Part shown: in pieces, positions 7,125-7,603 of the stretch
How positions within the stretch are numbered: the first letter of the stretch is position 1
Layout of the letters: every line of letters begins with the position of its first letter
NCBI RefSeq assembly: GCF_947254095.1
Contig: NZ_CAMYBV010000034.1
Span: 1-7,603 of the forward strand
Length of the DNA stretch: 7,603 bases
DNA from: an uncultured Mobiluncus sp.
Lineage (GTDB): Bacteria > Actinomycetota > Actinomycetes > Actinomycetales > Actinomycetaceae
Reading direction: 5' to 3'
The notes under the pieces: generated by a model
Databases searched by the model: none
What the model saw: the letters and a program-made list of their open reading frames with translations, nothing else
What the model was told of the DNA's origin: nothing
Translations under genes and position numbers: made by a program

Positions 7125-7267
7125 CCGCATACCTCACAGCCAATGCCTGTATTCGAACCCAACATTTGACCGGAACCAGGCGACGATTCCACCGTCGAAT
7201 ATCCCTACCAAATGGCTTTCAACTGAGGTTTTGCCATACTAGCAGTAAAGTTGACGATACTTCGGTG

Positions 7268-7327
7268 GCCGCGTCCCTGCGCTGATTAGCCACCCTTGTT
7301 CGCCGCACCCCTGCGCCGATTTGCCAT
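7268..7327. repeat. Two degenerate 26-bp direct repeats, 34-bp period
   Basis: 7268-7293 and 7302-7327 agree at 21 of 26 positions, sharing the cores CCCTGCGC, GATT and GCCA. The differences are mostly transitions, as expected for an old tandem duplication. No function is evident. Confidence 0.5.
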
Positions 7328-7463
7328 ACTGGCTGGCCGCGCCTGAGTACATCAGCGGTTTTACACGGCCGAGCATCCGTCATACTAACCGCGCCCAGAA
7401 GCCCTCCCGCGACGGCCAGGAGGACCCAAAACTCGACCTCTCTAAAGCCCAACCGGCACCGAG

Positions 7464-7469
7464 TAGAAT
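7464..7469 (+). promoter_or_regulatory. Possible -10 element for a leaderless start
   Basis: TAGAAT fits the TANNNT pattern of actinobacterial -10 elements and lies 5 bases before the A of ATG 7475, the distance expected if transcription starts at the ATG. There is no convincing -35 box. Confidence 0.22.
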
Positions 7470-7474
7470 TGTTT

Positions 7475-7603
7475 ATGCTGCTGCCACACCACCCCGCAAT
7501 CGTTGAATCTGCGCGGTTTTTAAAAACACCCCGGCGGCCTTTTTCAATTCATCTGACCAAAATTCCACCCTTTATTACCCAGAAGAAGGGTTTTTTTGAA
7601 GAT
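7475..7603 (+). CDS. Possible 5' end of an unknown gene, cut by the window edge
   Basis: From ATG 7475 the frame stays open for 43 codons to the edge. The visible product begins MLLPHHPAIVESARFLKT and is basic, without a signal peptide. I do not recognise it. There is no ribosome site, so it would need leaderless initiation from the TAGAAT just upstream. The frame is also open for a long way upstream, so openness here is weak evidence, and the terminator-like hairpin inside it argues against it. It also contains a 12-bp palindrome, GTTTTTAAAAAC, at 7516-7527. Confidence 0.22.
   Translation, partial: MLLPHHPAIVESARFLKTPRRPFSIHLTKIPPFITQKKGFFED
7567..7597 (+). terminator. Weak intrinsic-terminator-like hairpin
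   Basis: ACCCTT 7567-7572 can pair with AAGGGT 7586-7591, followed by a run of seven T (7591-7597, sharing one base with the stem). The stem is short, the loop is 13 bases and no convincing plus-strand gene ends just upstream. If the frame at 7475 is a real gene, this structure is coincidental. Confidence 0.3.

Larger units (their letters stand above)
7125..7474. other. Gene-poor stretch with degenerate short repeats
   Basis: No confident gene. A minus-strand frame 7219-7452 (77 codons, TTG start, no ribosome site) begins with a hydrophobic stretch but its C-terminal half is made from the short repeats here, so I do not call it. TTTGCCATACT occurs at 7230-7240 and again exactly 90 bp later at 7320-7330. 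A related GTCATACT is at 7379-7386. Confidence 0.5.

Noticed and set aside
6697..7143. 148-codon minus-strand frame
   Set aside because: It runs straight through the 29-bp perfect hairpin and overlaps two other open frames. It resembles no known protein.
7150..7165. Second TTCGAA T-loop-like motif
   Set aside because: On neither strand do the flanks pair as a T-arm, and no acceptor or anticodon stem is found.
7268..7330. CRISPR array
   Set aside because: There are only two imperfect units with 8-bp gaps and no cas genes. The spacing is far too short for spacers.
7219..7452. 77-codon minus-strand frame with a hydrophobic N-terminus
   Set aside because: It has a TTG start without a ribosome site, and half of it is read from degenerate repeats.

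Overview
The window looks like chromosomal DNA of a moderately GC-rich Gram-positive anaerobe, most likely an actinobacterium. Three things point that way: a very large NifJ-type oxidoreductase, a small secreted PKD-like protein of a kind common in Actinomycetaceae, and an AbiEi-domain/DUF559-type nuclease fusion typical of actinobacteria. My guess is a Mobiluncus-like member of the Actinomycetaceae. That is inference from gene types and base composition; nothing in the window proves it.

Left part (1-4534, minus strand): one uninterrupted reading frame of 1511 visible codons runs off the left edge. It encodes a pyruvate:ferredoxin/flavodoxin oxidoreductase-type enzyme (NifJ family) with all domains in the usual order and all cysteines needed for three 4Fe-4S clusters. 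It is considerably longer than the familiar enzyme of about 1200 residues because it carries several insertions. Long plus-strand frames opposite it are shadows.

Middle part (4535-5701): a 174-bp gap with the nifJ ribosome binding site and a small palindrome, then a minus-strand gene for a 232-residue exported protein with a PKD-like beta-sandwich. Next comes a 294-bp divergent intergenic region holding a near-perfect long hairpin, a second small hairpin and two DnaA-box-like sites.

Right part (5702-7603): a plus-strand gene for a 271-residue protein with an AbiEi-like winged-helix N-terminus and a Vsr/DUF559-type PD-(D/E)XK nuclease C-terminus. About 1.1 kb with no confident gene follows. 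This contains a second copy of the long hairpin (29 bp perfect stem), a weak 75-codon frame, degenerate short repeats, and at the far right a possible leaderless gene start and a terminator-like hairpin that contradict each other.

The nifJ gene is probably core energy metabolism. The stretch from the first hairpin to the second (about 1.5 kb) looks like accessory DNA: an orphan defence-type gene bracketed by two copies of a palindromic repeat whose sequence differences are compensated in both arms.
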